Shown here: positions 35,666 through 44,433 of the stretch, piece after piece | Numbering within the stretch: the stretch's first letter is position 1 | Layout: each line of letters opens with the position of its first letter | The notes under the pieces: generated by a model | What the model was told of the DNA's origin: nothing | What the model saw: the letters and a program-made list of their open reading frames with translations, nothing else | Database searches by the model: none | Made by a program: the position numbers and the translations under genes | NCBI GenBank assembly: GCA_007751255.1 | Contig: CP036296.1 | Span: 1,302,001 to 1,366,000 of the forward strand | DNA from: Engelhardtia mirabilis | Lineage (GTDB): Bacteria; Planctomycetota; UBA1135; GCA-002686595 | Direction of reading: 5' to 3' | Length of the DNA: 64,000 nt

Positions 35666-37780
35666 ATGCGATTCCGTGCCCTCGCCTTGTCGACCGCCGC
35701 CTCCGCGACCCTGTCCCTCGCGGCTCCTGCCAGCGCGCAGATCTTCGTCAACGACACCGCTGCTCTGCCGGCGACGGCCGGCTCCAACAACTCGAACACC
35801 GAGGAGGTCGACTTCGCCGACGTCGACCTGGACGGGGACTGGGACGTGGCTTTCGCCGACGGCGGCGACCTGGGCAACGACCAGAACCGCCTGTGGATCA
35901 ACCGCGGCGGGCTCCAGCTCGGGGTGGAGGGGACCTTCCTGGACCTGACTGTCGAGCGCCTACCGGCGATCTCGGACTCCAGTCGTGACGTGGAGTTCGC
36001 GGACATCGACGACGACGGCGATCCGGACCTATTCATCTCCAACCACTCCACCTCGTTCAGTCAGACCAGCCGTTTCTGGATCAACGTCGGTGGCGACCAG
36101 GGCGGCACGCTGGGCTTCTTCGTGGACGAGACGCAGAACCGGTGGGTCGGCGTCGGCGGCCCCGGATCGTCGGTCTGGCCCGGCATGGTGCTGGCCGGCG
36201 GCGGTTTCATCGACTGGTCGTCGGACGGCGACTTCGCCGACCTGGACAACGACGGCGACCTCGACCTGGTCCACACCAGCTACGGCGTGTCCTACAACGG
36301 AAACAGCCCCACGCGCATGTTCCTCAACGACGGCGCGGGCTTCTTCAGCGAGTTCAACCCCAGTGGCTTCAAGCTGACAGGCGCGACCATCGTCGAGGGC
36401 AACCCGGCCATTTGGGCCGAGGGCCTGCAGAGCGCGAACACGACCGATACCACCGGCGCCTTCGCCGACATCGCGGAGACCACGGTGGACGGGGACCTGT
36501 TCGACGTCGACGGCGACTTCGACATCGACTACCTGTTGGGCTCGCGCCAGCTGCAGCCGCGCTTCTTCCAGAACCGGCTGGAGGAGAGCGGGACACTGGC
36601 CTTTCGTGACGTGTCCGCCGCGGTCCTGCCCCAGGCCCAGATCGTGAGCAGCGGCAAGTACGAACAGGAGGTGGGCGACATGGACGGCGACGGCGACCTC
36701 GACCTCTACGGCCTCAACTGGGCCACCTTCGACGATCGCGTCTATCGCAACGACGGGGGCATTTTTAGCTCCCTCGCAAAACTGCCCGGCTCGAGTAGCG
36801 ACGACGAACAGGTGGACTTCCTGGACTTCGACCAGGACGGCGACATGGACGTCTACGTGGCGAACTTCTCCGGCACGGACAAGCTCTACGACAACACGGA
36901 CGGACCCCTTGCGTTCGGGATGGCGCTGGTCGGTACCGGCCTCTCGGGCCTCGGCGCGGGCAGCACCGTCAACCGCGATGCGGATGTGTGCGACCTCGAC
37001 GGGGACGGCGACACCGACGTGATCGCCGGTGACAGCTCGACCTTTGCGCCGTCCAACGTCTTCTTCCGCAACCAGACCAACGTCGCCGACACCTGGGGGC
37101 CGCAGATCGTCTCGACCGAGGACCTCGAGGACGCGCCCGCGGCGCCCGGCGGGCGCCCGGTGCGCACGGCGGTGCTCGACAACGCCTCGCTCTACATCAC
37201 GGCCTACCAGCCGGTGTGGTTCGAGATCTTCGTGGATGGCATCGAGATCCAGTTGGCGACCACCAACTGGAGCGGCGGTCAGATCTTCCGCGGCGTGCTG
37301 CCGGCGGAGCTGGTCGGACAGGTCCAGTACCAGGCGCGCTCGGTGGACGAGTACGGCAACCTCGGTGACGGGCCGCTGATGGGCTACACCGCCGCCGGTT
37401 CGCCCGGAGTCGGCTTCGGCGGCTCGACTCCGAGCGGCGTGGGCACACCGAGCCTACGGGCCCTCTCGGTGCCCTTCCCGGGCGAGACCCTGTACCTGGG
37501 CGCCGACCAGCTGACGCCCCTGTCGATGGGGATCTTCGCCCTGGCGACCACGGCCCTCGCGACGCCGATCGACCTGGGCAGCGGCCTGCTGCTGAACGTG
37601 CTCGACCCCTTCGTCCTGGCGAGCGCCAAGGCCAACGAGGCCGGCGCGGCGGTCTACCAGGCACAGGTTCCGACAGGCCTGCCCTCCGGTGTGCAGATCC
37701 AGACCCAGTATTTCGGCCTCGACGGAGCCGCGGGCGCGGTCTTCACGAGCTCGAACGGGCTCACGGTCACCGTGCCCTGA
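35666..37780 (+). CDS. Exported FG-GAP/VCBS-repeat propeller protein (copy 2)
   Basis: 704 residues from the ATG at 35666, which begins the signal peptide MRFRALALSTAASATLSLAA. It mirrors copy 1 along its entire length: NNSNTEEVDFADVDLDGDWD, DIDDDGDPDLF, FIDWSSDGDFADLDNDGDLD, then the Ig-like segment and the same tail ending GLTVTVP. The acidic D-x-D-x-D-G-D loops should bind calcium. The pair arose by tandem duplication, although no duplicated flanking fragments are visible. A long hairpin terminator lies just downstream, so the two genes may form one transcript. Confidence 0.93.
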   Translation: MRFRALALSTAASATLSLAAPASAQIFVNDTAALPATAGSNNSNTEEVDFADVDLDGDWDVAFADGGDLGNDQNRLWINRGGLQLGVEGTFLDLTVERLPAISDSSRDVEFADIDDDGDPDLFISNHSTSFSQTSRFWINVGGDQGGTLGFFVDETQNRWVGVGGPGSSVWPGMVLAGGGFIDWSSDGDFADLDNDGDLDLVHTSYGVSYNGNSPTRMFLNDGAGFFSEFNPSGFKLTGATIVEGNPAIWAEGLQSANTTDTTGAFADIAETTVDGDLFDVDGDFDIDYLLGSRQLQPRFFQNRLEESGTLAFRDVSAAVLPQAQIVSSGKYEQEVGDMDGDGDLDLYGLNWATFDDRVYRNDGGIFSSLAKLPGSSSDDEQVDFLDFDQDGDMDVYVANFSGTDKLYDNTDGPLAFGMALVGTGLSGLGAGSTVNRDADVCDLDGDGDTDVIAGDSSTFAPSNVFFRNQTNVADTWGPQIVSTEDLEDAPAAPGGRPVRTAVLDNASLYITAYQPVWFEIFVDGIEIQLATTNWSGGQIFRGVLPAELVGQVQYQARSVDEYGNLGDGPLMGYTAAGSPGVGFGGSTPSGVGTPSLRALSVPFPGETLYLGADQLTPLSMGIFALATTALATPIDLGSGLLLNVLDPFVLASAKANEAGAAVYQAQVPTGLPSGVQIQTQYFGLDGAAGAVFTSSNGLTVTVP

Positions 37781-37801
37781 CGGGAAGGGCGGCGCGCGCC
37801 G

Positions 37802-37850
37802 GCTACCGCACACCCGCTGTCGACCCAACTGACAGGGGGGGTGCGGTAGC
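37802..37850. terminator. Long hairpin terminator after the FG-GAP pair
   Basis: Positions 37802-37821 pair with 37831-37850 over 20 bp with two mismatches around a 9-base loop; GCCTTT follows. It separates the FG-GAP genes from the next gene on the same strand. Confidence 0.7.
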
Positions 37851-37893
37851 GCCTTTCGCCGCCGAGTAGCGGCGCCCTATGGTGGCGGATCCA

Positions 37894-40605
37894 ATGAGAT
37901 CGCTCGTCATCTTGGGCGCCTTGCTCCTGGGCGCCGGGCTGTTGTTCTGGGCGCTGGTCGGCGTGAATGGCCCGACCGATCGTAGCGGCGCGTCCGCGGC
38001 GGCTCGGCCGGATGGTCGGACGACGGCCGGCGGGCCACTCGTGCCGGTGGCGGAGCTCGAGCCGTCGGGCGATGGCGAACGGGCGGCGGCTGTAGACGAC
38101 GTGGCGACGGACGCGGTCGCCGCAGCGCAGATCCCGTCCCGCCTGGGTCTGCGCTTCGTGGATCCACGGGACGGCTCCGCGGTCGCGGATCTCCCCTACG
38201 TCGTCTTCAGCGAGCGACGCCCGGGCTTCCTGGCCGACAGCGGGCGCAGCGGCGCCGGGGGCCGCGCCGAGGTCGACCGCCTGCCGGGTGACGCCTGGCT
38301 GGTCCTGACCGAGCGCCGTCCACCCTTCGCCGCGACCCTGCGCGCCTTCTGGCTCGAGCCCGGGGACGAACGCGAGGTCGACGTGGAGTTGGACCTGGGA
38401 GGTTCGGTCGTCGGGCGCGCCGTGGACGACCTCGGTCGACCGGTGCAGGGCGCGGTCGTGCGCCTCACGTCCCTGCCCACCCGGGCCTACCGACTGGCGC
38501 GGGAGCCTCGCGGGTTGGGGGAGCTCGACGACTCCCCGGCAGCCACCACCGACGCCGACGGTCGCTTCAGAGTCGACGCGCTCCTCTCCCAGCCGCTATC
38601 CGTCTGGATCGACGACCAGGGCAGGGAGCGCCCCGAACGCCTCGAACCGATCGCTCTGCGGCTGTTCGACCCCTCGGCCCTGGACGGCCCGCCCCTGCAC
38701 TTCTCGGCCCACGCCGCCTCCGGTGAGGTCACCGATGTGGGCCCCCTGGTCCTGCCCCGGGCGTCGCGGGTCTCGGGCGTCGTGGTCGACAGCTTTGGGG
38801 TGCCGATCGACGGGGCCTTGGTGATCGGCGGCGAGGAGAACCGCTGGGACGAGCGCTGGTCGGAGCTGCCCCTCGAGGCCGAAGCAGCGTCGTGGTACGC
38901 ACCGCTGGCCGATCGGCCCGGCGCTTCCCTCACCGACGCCGCGGGGCGCTTTGCGTGCGACCTCCCGGGGACGCTCGCCGACGGCGCGAGCACGATCCGC
39001 CTGGTGGTGCTGACCGACGTCGGCTATGCGATCGGTCCGGTGCTGATCCTCGAACCCGGAGAGGTCGTGAACGATCTGCGGATCGAGGTCCCCCTGCGGC
39101 CGCTGGTCTCCCTCGAGGTGGTCGGCCCGGACGGTCGGCACGTGTCGTCGCTCGGCGCGGTGCGCGTCGGCGCAGACCGGAGCGTAGCGATCGTCCAGCC
39201 CAAGGCCGGCTTCATCTACCGGGTCGATCTGGCCCTGCACGACCGGACGGTCTACCTGGAGGCGCGCGCGGAGCAGGACATCGGTGCGTGGGGTGCCCAG
39301 CTACAGCAGCTCCCGGGCGGCTTTGCCCGTGGCGTAGCCGACCGCTGGATCGATCGGCCCTTCGAGGTGGTGGTCTGCCTACCCGGGTTCGCGCCGACGC
39401 GGACGACGTTGACCCCGGCGGTGGGCCACGTGATGGGCGGCAGAGCGACGCTCGAACCCGCGCCGCGGCGGACGCTGCGCTTCGTCGCCGCCTCCGAGCC
39501 CGCGGTCCGATCGAGGACGGAAGTGAGGCTCGACGGCGTCGTCGAACTGGACGGCGAGATCCGTCAGTGGAGCGATGCGACGTCGCTCTGGTCGGACGAC
39601 CTGCCCTTCGACCTGGACCTCGTCGGGTCGACGGAAGAAGTCGGGTCGGTCGAGATTCACCTGGGCGCTGGGGTGACGCGCACCTTGGACTCACTCGAGC
39701 CGCGCGCGGAGCCCTACGTCGTCGAAGTGCCCTTCGGCGTCGATGCGCCGCAGTTGGGCGATGCGTCGATGCCCGACGAGCCGCGGTCGAGTGGTCGCAG
39801 CGTCGAGCCCGCCGTACTGCGGATCGAAGTCGTCGACGGAGTCACGGGCCAGCCGGTACGCGGAGCGAGGGTCCAGCCGAGCGCGCGCGAGGTTTACGAG
39901 GGCGGCTTGGTGCCCCATACGGGCTTCCCGTCGGAGACCGACGATCGAGGGCGCACCTACGTGCGGGTGTCGAACTTCGGACCCCTCGACGTGATCCTGC
40001 GCAGCCCCGACCACAAGACGAAGCTGCTCGATGTGCGCGCGTTGGTCCCGGGCGAGGACCGCGATCTCGGAATCGTCTCCCTCGAGCCCCGGCCGCGGTT
40101 CGAAGTCCAGGTCGTGGGCGAGGGCCACGCTCCGCTCGCCGGCGCCGTTGTCCACTTCGACTTTCTGGACGGGACCACCGACGAAGAGGGCCGCTGCTCC
40201 TTCCCGATCCGCGAGGGTGACGACGATCCCAGGCTCCTGGGCGTGGCGCTGCCCTTCGTCGGCGACGAGTTCCTCGAGCGGATCCACTTTCAGACCTGGA
40301 TGGCTCCACCCGAGGCCGGGAGCGTGACGCCGGTCGTCGCCACCGACTGGCGGCTCGTCGAGGTCCACGTGGCGACGGCCGATCCGCCGCGCTGGCTCGA
40401 GGCCTCGACCCCCTCGCCCTCGGGCGAGGTCATCCGTTGGGGCAGGGGCGCGGTCGCGGGCCTGCCCCTCGCCAAGGACGGCCGCTTCCTCTTCGCCCTC
40501 GGCCTCGGGACCTGGGCCACGCCGATTGCCTGGGGCGACGACAGCCCCTCGACCTTCGTGGTCGAAGCCGGGAGCGGCCGCCAGGTGGTCACCGTGGGCG
40601 ACTAG
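37894..40605 (+). CDS. Membrane-anchored Ig-like/carboxypeptidase-regulatory-like protein
   Basis: 903 residues from the ATG at 37894, directly before a signal anchor (SLVILGALLLGAGLLFWALV); an ATG at 37879 would add only five residues. After a short linker the chain consists of repeated beta-sandwich units with G-x-V-V-D-x-x-G-x-P-(I/V)-x-G-A-x-V motifs (VVGRAVDDLGRPVQGAVV, VSGVVVDSFGVPIDGALV, VQVVGEGHAPLAGAVV). It is the same general class as the proteins at 1-4128 and 54800-57151 but not a close copy. No enzyme motif is seen. Its stop codon TAG overlaps a putative -10 box for the next gene. Confidence 0.88.
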   Translation: MRSLVILGALLLGAGLLFWALVGVNGPTDRSGASAAARPDGRTTAGGPLVPVAELEPSGDGERAAAVDDVATDAVAAAQIPSRLGLRFVDPRDGSAVADLPYVVFSERRPGFLADSGRSGAGGRAEVDRLPGDAWLVLTERRPPFAATLRAFWLEPGDEREVDVELDLGGSVVGRAVDDLGRPVQGAVVRLTSLPTRAYRLAREPRGLGELDDSPAATTDADGRFRVDALLSQPLSVWIDDQGRERPERLEPIALRLFDPSALDGPPLHFSAHAASGEVTDVGPLVLPRASRVSGVVVDSFGVPIDGALVIGGEENRWDERWSELPLEAEAASWYAPLADRPGASLTDAAGRFACDLPGTLADGASTIRLVVLTDVGYAIGPVLILEPGEVVNDLRIEVPLRPLVSLEVVGPDGRHVSSLGAVRVGADRSVAIVQPKAGFIYRVDLALHDRTVYLEARAEQDIGAWGAQLQQLPGGFARGVADRWIDRPFEVVVCLPGFAPTRTTLTPAVGHVMGGRATLEPAPRRTLRFVAASEPAVRSRTEVRLDGVVELDGEIRQWSDATSLWSDDLPFDLDLVGSTEEVGSVEIHLGAGVTRTLDSLEPRAEPYVVEVPFGVDAPQLGDASMPDEPRSSGRSVEPAVLRIEVVDGVTGQPVRGARVQPSAREVYEGGLVPHTGFPSETDDRGRTYVRVSNFGPLDVILRSPDHKTKLLDVRALVPGEDRDLGIVSLEPRPRFEVQVVGEGHAPLAGAVVHFDFLDGTTDEEGRCSFPIREGDDDPRLLGVALPFVGDEFLERIHFQTWMAPPEAGSVTPVVATDWRLVEVHVATADPPRWLEASTPSPSGEVIRWGRGAVAGLPLAKDGRFLFALGLGTWATPIAWGDDSPSTFVVEAGSGRQVVTVGD

Positions 40606-40608
40606 AAT
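40603..40608 (+). promoter_or_regulatory. Putative -10 box (TAGAAT) before the sulfatase-fold gene
   Basis: ACTAGAATCC overlaps the stop codon of the previous gene and ends 7 bases before the GTG at 40616. If used, the transcript would be leaderless. Overlap with a stop codon makes chance resemblance possible. Confidence 0.3.
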
Positions 40609-40615
40609 CCTTCGT

Positions 40616-42100
40616 GTGCACCGGCTCCGGCCCATCTCCCGCTGCGTCCTCGTCGCGAGCCTCGCGGCCCTCGGCGCCTGCTCCGGCCCCGAGCCCCCCG
40701 CGCGCCCGACGGTGGTGCTGATCACCCTCGACACCACCCGCGCCGAGAACCTGTCGACCTACGGCTACCGCCGGCCGACGGATCCGTTCCTGCGATCCCT
40801 GGCGCAGCGCAGCCGCGTCTTCGAGCGGGCCTACTCCACCGGCACCTGGACCCTGCCGTCCCACGTGTCGATGTTCTCCGGCCTTCACCCGGCCGAGCAC
40901 GGCTGTTGGTTCCGGCTCGACAAGCGCGACGGCGAGACGCTCTTCCCGGTGGTCGGCGACGACCTGCCCCTGGTCACCGGCTCCCTACTCGACGCCGGCT
41001 ACTCCCTGATCGGCGCGGTGGGCGGGCCCTTCACCTCGTCCCAGTACGGCCTCGCGCGGGACTTCGACGAGTACATCCAGCCCAGCGGCGTGGACGGCGA
41101 GTGGCAGCTCGCGGGCAGCGCGATCAATGCGCGCCTGTTCCCGCTCCTGGCCGAAGTCGACGCCGCGCGCCCCCTGTTCCTGTTCGTCAACTACTTCGAC
41201 GCCCACGCGCCCTACGACCCGCCGCAGGATCGCGTCTATCCCTTCCCCGCCGTCGGCGAGCTCGAGTTCATGGAGGGCCAGCGCGAGCTGCACCCGATGC
41301 CCGACATGACCGAGTGGCAGGCGCAGGGCTGGGAGATCCTCGAGCAGCACGAGCGCCTGGCGATCGCCAACTACGACCAGGAGCTCCTGCTGCAGGACGA
41401 GGCCCTCGAGGCCTTGATGGGGGAGTTGGAACGGCTCGGCCGTCTCGACGACGCATTGGTCATCGTGACCGCCGACCACGGCGAGATGTTCGGCGAGCAG
41501 CGCGGCGCCTATGGCCACTCCTGCCGGCCTTGGGAGCCGGTCACGCGCGTGCCCCTGGTCGTGTACCGCTCTGGCGGACCAGTGGATCGGCGGCGCGAGC
41601 CGGCATCGGTGGCCCAGATCGCCGCGACGATCCTGGACGAGCTGGGCCTGACTCAGCTCCCGCCCGGGGCCGCGGGCCCGGTGCCGAGCCTGCTCGCCTC
41701 GAGCCCGACCCCGCCCGAGGCGCTGGTGGAGTTCCGCACGCCCGACGAGTGGGTCGGCGCCGTCCACGCCGGCAACCTCAAGCTGGTGGTGGATTGGCAC
41801 GCTCGCGACTCCGCGCTGGGTGAGCGCGACGCCCTGCTGATCGATCTGGACTCGAATCCGAGCGAGGATCCGGACCGTGTTCCGCGCACGACGGCTTGGA
41901 ATGCCACCCGGGAGCCCCTGCTCGAGCGCGCCGAGGCGCTGCACGCGAAGTGGCTGGCCTGGCCGGAGATGGCACGGCTGGAGGTGCTCGACGGCAACCA
42001 AATTGCCGGCCTCGCGGCGCTCGGCTACCTCACCGAGCGGGCCCCGGAGACCGTCGAGGGGGCCCCGCCCGTTCCCGAAGCAACGACCGGCGACTACTGA
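40616..42100 (+). CDS. Sulfatase-fold (alkaline phosphatase superfamily) lipoprotein
   Basis: 494 residues from a GTG at 40616. The signal peptide ends in LGAC (Cys22 lipobox), giving an envelope lipoprotein. Superfamily metal-site motifs are present: LITLDTTRAENLSTYGY near residue 40 and VTADHGEMFGEQ near 285. The segment that in true sulfatases holds C/S-x-P-x-R reads GTWTLPSHVSMFSGLHP, with threonine at the modified position and histidine instead of arginine, so formylglycine formation is not expected. The enzyme could instead be a phospho- or phosphonate-type hydrolase or transferase. It converges on a TauE-type exporter with a 7-base overlap. Confidence 0.9.
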   Translation: MHRLRPISRCVLVASLAALGACSGPEPPARPTVVLITLDTTRAENLSTYGYRRPTDPFLRSLAQRSRVFERAYSTGTWTLPSHVSMFSGLHPAEHGCWFRLDKRDGETLFPVVGDDLPLVTGSLLDAGYSLIGAVGGPFTSSQYGLARDFDEYIQPSGVDGEWQLAGSAINARLFPLLAEVDAARPLFLFVNYFDAHAPYDPPQDRVYPFPAVGELEFMEGQRELHPMPDMTEWQAQGWEILEQHERLAIANYDQELLLQDEALEALMGELERLGRLDDALVIVTADHGEMFGEQRGAYGHSCRPWEPVTRVPLVVYRSGGPVDRRREPASVAQIAATILDELGLTQLPPGAAGPVPSLLASSPTPPEALVEFRTPDEWVGAVHAGNLKLVVDWHARDSALGERDALLIDLDSNPSEDPDRVPRTTAWNATREPLLERAEALHAKWLAWPEMARLEVLDGNQIAGLAALGYLTERAPETVEGAPPVPEATTGDY

Positions 42101-43119
42101 CCCGCGCCGTCCTCGCGGACCGTCGTCAGCCAGTCCAGGCGTCGCACGCCACCGCGCGCCATGGAGCGGAACATCAAGAGCGCGGCCGCGAAGACGGCGG
42201 CCGTGAAGGCCACGACCTGCGGCGTCTGCTCGATGATCACCAGCCCCGCGATGAACTGCACGCCGATCGCCACGTACAGGATCGAGGCCACGAACAGGCG
42301 CGAGCGGTCGCGGATGAAGCTGGCGCCGAAGGGCGCGCCGACCACGACGATCGGCACGCAGACCCACCAGTAGGACCACGCCTCGGCCGCCATCCCGCCG
42401 CCGGCCGAGGCCTTCCAGGCGAAGCCCACGCAGGCGTTGATCGCCATCAGGATCACCGAGGTCGGCGTGGCGATCTTCTCGCTGATGCGAAAGCGCAGCA
42501 CCAGGAGCGAGAAGGTCAGGATGTCCAGGCCACTGCCGGTGATGGCCGAGATCGTGCCGCCGATCAGGCCGGCGCCGAGCAGCAGCGTCGCGTGCCGCGC
42601 GCCGAAATGCTCGATGTCCAGGCGCACTTCGCGCTCGCGGTAGCGGTTGATCCAGAACAGGGCGAAGGCGAAGGCCAGCCAGACCGCCAGGAAGGTGAGC
42701 TTGGCGAAGGTCGGCGACAAGCGCGGCGCGACGAACTCCAGCCCGACGATCATCCCGATCGCCCCGCCCAGGCTCGACCAGATCAAGGAGCGGTGCTCGA
42801 CCGGAATGCGCGAGCCCAGGATCGTCAGCGCCGCCGAGCTCATGCCGACCGACTGGATCATCAGCGAGAAGTCGCGCGCCACCGGGGGCGCGATCTGGAA
42901 GCCCAGGGTCATGACCGGGAAGGCCACGGCGCCCCCGCCCTCGCTGGTAGCGCCGGCGACGAACGACCCGAAGGCCATCGTGATCGACATGAACCAGCCC
43001 TCCCGGAACAGGCCCCAGTGGTCGCCGGCGACCATGCCGATCAGCCAGGCAGTCCAGACCACCAGGGCGGTTCCCAGGATCCAGCGGCGGGCAGACGGGG
43101 GGGGCGGGCTCTCGCTCAT
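42094..43119 (-). CDS. TauE/SafE-family anion exporter
   Basis: 341 residues from the ATG at 43119. Eight or nine hydrophobic helices are arranged in two homologous halves, with the family glycine/proline pattern in FVAGATSEGGGAVAFPVMTL (first half) and GGTISAITGSGLDILTFSLL (second half). A hydrophilic loop WINRYREREVRLDIEHFGAR joins the halves. TauE/SafE proteins export sulfite, sulfoacetate or similar organic acids across the inner membrane. The convergent neighbour is a sulfatase-fold lipoprotein, but since that lacks the sulfatase motif a sulfur link is weak. The last 7 bases overlap that gene. Confidence 0.93.
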   Translation of the reverse strand: MSESPPPPSARRWILGTALVVWTAWLIGMVAGDHWGLFREGWFMSITMAFGSFVAGATSEGGGAVAFPVMTLGFQIAPPVARDFSLMIQSVGMSSAALTILGSRIPVEHRSLIWSSLGGAIGMIVGLEFVAPRLSPTFAKLTFLAVWLAFAFALFWINRYREREVRLDIEHFGARHATLLLGAGLIGGTISAITGSGLDILTFSLLVLRFRISEKIATPTSVILMAINACVGFAWKASAGGGMAAEAWSYWWVCVPIVVVGAPFGASFIRDRSRLFVASILYVAIGVQFIAGLVIIEQTPQVVAFTAAVFAAALLMFRSMARGGVRRLDWLTTVREDGAGQ

Positions 43120-43133
43120 GGTGGGCGCGCGCA

Positions 43134-43139
43134 AGGTTA
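43134..43139 (-). promoter_or_regulatory. Putative -10 box (TAACCT) of the TauE-type gene
   Basis: GGCTAACCTTG on the minus strand lies 14 bases before the ATG at 43119, giving a very short leader. Confidence 0.3.
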
Positions 43140-43190
43140 GCCCGCTCGGAGCGGCCGGGCGACCGGGGAGGCCGGTGGTTCTTGCCCGGC

Positions 43191-43196
43191 TATCAT
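43191..43196 (+). promoter_or_regulatory. Putative -10 box (TATCAT) of the acyltransferase
   Basis: GCTATCATTC ends 7 bases before the ATG at 43204, so the start site would fall on the start codon. Confidence 0.4.
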
Positions 43197-43203
43197 TCTC
43201 CCG

Positions 43204-44295
43204 ATGCCCCCCGACGAGCCTGGTCGCACCGCGCCTCGAGCCGGACGTGGAGCGATCGGCGCACTCGACGGGTTGCGCGCCATCGCGGTCGCCCTGGTGC
43301 TGCTCGAGCACCTGCCGGAGCACCTGCTCTTCGCTCCGCTGGCGAGCTTCGCGAAGGCCGTGCCCTGCGGCTATCTGGGGGTCGACCTGTTCTTCGTGCT
43401 CTCGGGCTTCCTGATCACGCGGATCCTGATCGTCGACCGTGCCGAGGGCGTGCCGGTGCGCTGGTTCCTGGCGCGCCGCGCCCTGCGAATCTTCCCCGCC
43501 TTCTACCTGCTGGTGGCCGTGACGTGGCTCACTTGGGGCGGGCCGCAGATGCCCTGGGTGGCGACCTACACGGTCAATTACTGGATCGGTACCGGCCACA
43601 GCGCCGCGTTCCTGCAGCACACCTGGTCCCTGGCGGTGGAGGAGCACTTCTACCTCCTATGGCCCCTCGCCATGGCCTTCGGTCCGCGGCGCCTGCTGCT
43701 GCCCATCGCCGCCGCGGGCCTGATCCCCCTGGCCATCGGTCTATCCCTGTGGCTGGTGCTCGCGCTCGAAGTCCCGACGGGCTTCAACCTGGTGATGTAC
43801 GGCACCCAGAGCCGCATGCTCTCGCTCCTGCTCGGCGCCTGCCTCGCCTTCCGCGAACAGGCCTGGCGCGGGGCGGGGCGGGGCGCGGACCTCTTGGCGG
43901 CCTGCGCCGTGGGAGCAGGTGTGCTCACCATCAGCCTCACGCGCGGCGAGCTCGGGGTCGCGCTCGCGATCGGGCGCTACCTGGGCTCGGCCATCGGTTG
44001 CACCGGCGTGATCGTCCTGGCGGTGCGCTCGGCCGACCGGCGCGGCCTCTCGGCGCGCGCCCTCGACTGGCGCCCCCTCGCGCACCTCGGCCGCATCAGC
44101 TACGGGATCTACCTCTACCACAACCCCGTGATCTTCCTGATCGGCTACCAGACGGTGAAGCGCGGCGGCGAGATCAACTCGTGGCACGCAGCCGGCGCGG
44201 TGGCGCTGACGCTGATCTTCGCGGAGCTCTCCTTCTGGCTCTGGGAGCGGCCGTTCCTGCGCCTCAAGCGACACTTCTCGGCGAACGGACGTTAG
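43204..44295 (+). CDS. Acyltransferase 3 (OafA/YrhL-type) membrane protein
   Basis: 363 residues. The N-terminal motif ALDGLRAIAVALVLLEH carries the family arginine and histidine, followed by YLGVDLFFVLSGFLIT and the conserved TWSLAVEEHFYLLWP. About ten transmembrane helices can be traced up to FWLWERPFLRLK. Members O-acylate sugars of surface polysaccharides, lipids or peptidoglycan using cytoplasmic acyl-CoA. No SGNH domain is attached at the C-terminus. No glycan gene cluster surrounds it, so the acceptor is unknown. Confidence 0.95.
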   Translation: MPPDEPGRTAPRAGRGAIGALDGLRAIAVALVLLEHLPEHLLFAPLASFAKAVPCGYLGVDLFFVLSGFLITRILIVDRAEGVPVRWFLARRALRIFPAFYLLVAVTWLTWGGPQMPWVATYTVNYWIGTGHSAAFLQHTWSLAVEEHFYLLWPLAMAFGPRRLLLPIAAAGLIPLAIGLSLWLVLALEVPTGFNLVMYGTQSRMLSLLLGACLAFREQAWRGAGRGADLLAACAVGAGVLTISLTRGELGVALAIGRYLGSAIGCTGVIVLAVRSADRRGLSARALDWRPLAHLGRISYGIYLYHNPVIFLIGYQTVKRGGEINSWHAAGAVALTLIFAELSFWLWERPFLRLKRHFSANGR

Positions 44296-44433
44296 CCGCC
44301 CATCGGCCGCGGTCTCGATCGAGCCTGTGATCCGGGATCTTCGGCGCGCGCGGACGGTGGCGGAACGGCGGACGCAGCTCGATCCGGCACGGAGGCGAGC
44401 GCGCCCCGGGGCAGCGCGCGGACGCAGGTCGCT

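Noticed and set aside
33313-36051. A 912-codon minus-strand frame opposite the FG-GAP gene
   Set aside because: It is antisense to a gene with signal peptide and calcium-binding repeats; the translation is low-complexity Val/Arg/Glu/Asp and is a high-GC shadow.
41229-43647. A sulfur-oxidation locus formed by the sulfatase-fold gene and the TauE-type exporter
   Set aside because: The sulfatase lacks the formylglycine motif, the genes are convergent rather than in an operon, and no other sulfur gene is present.
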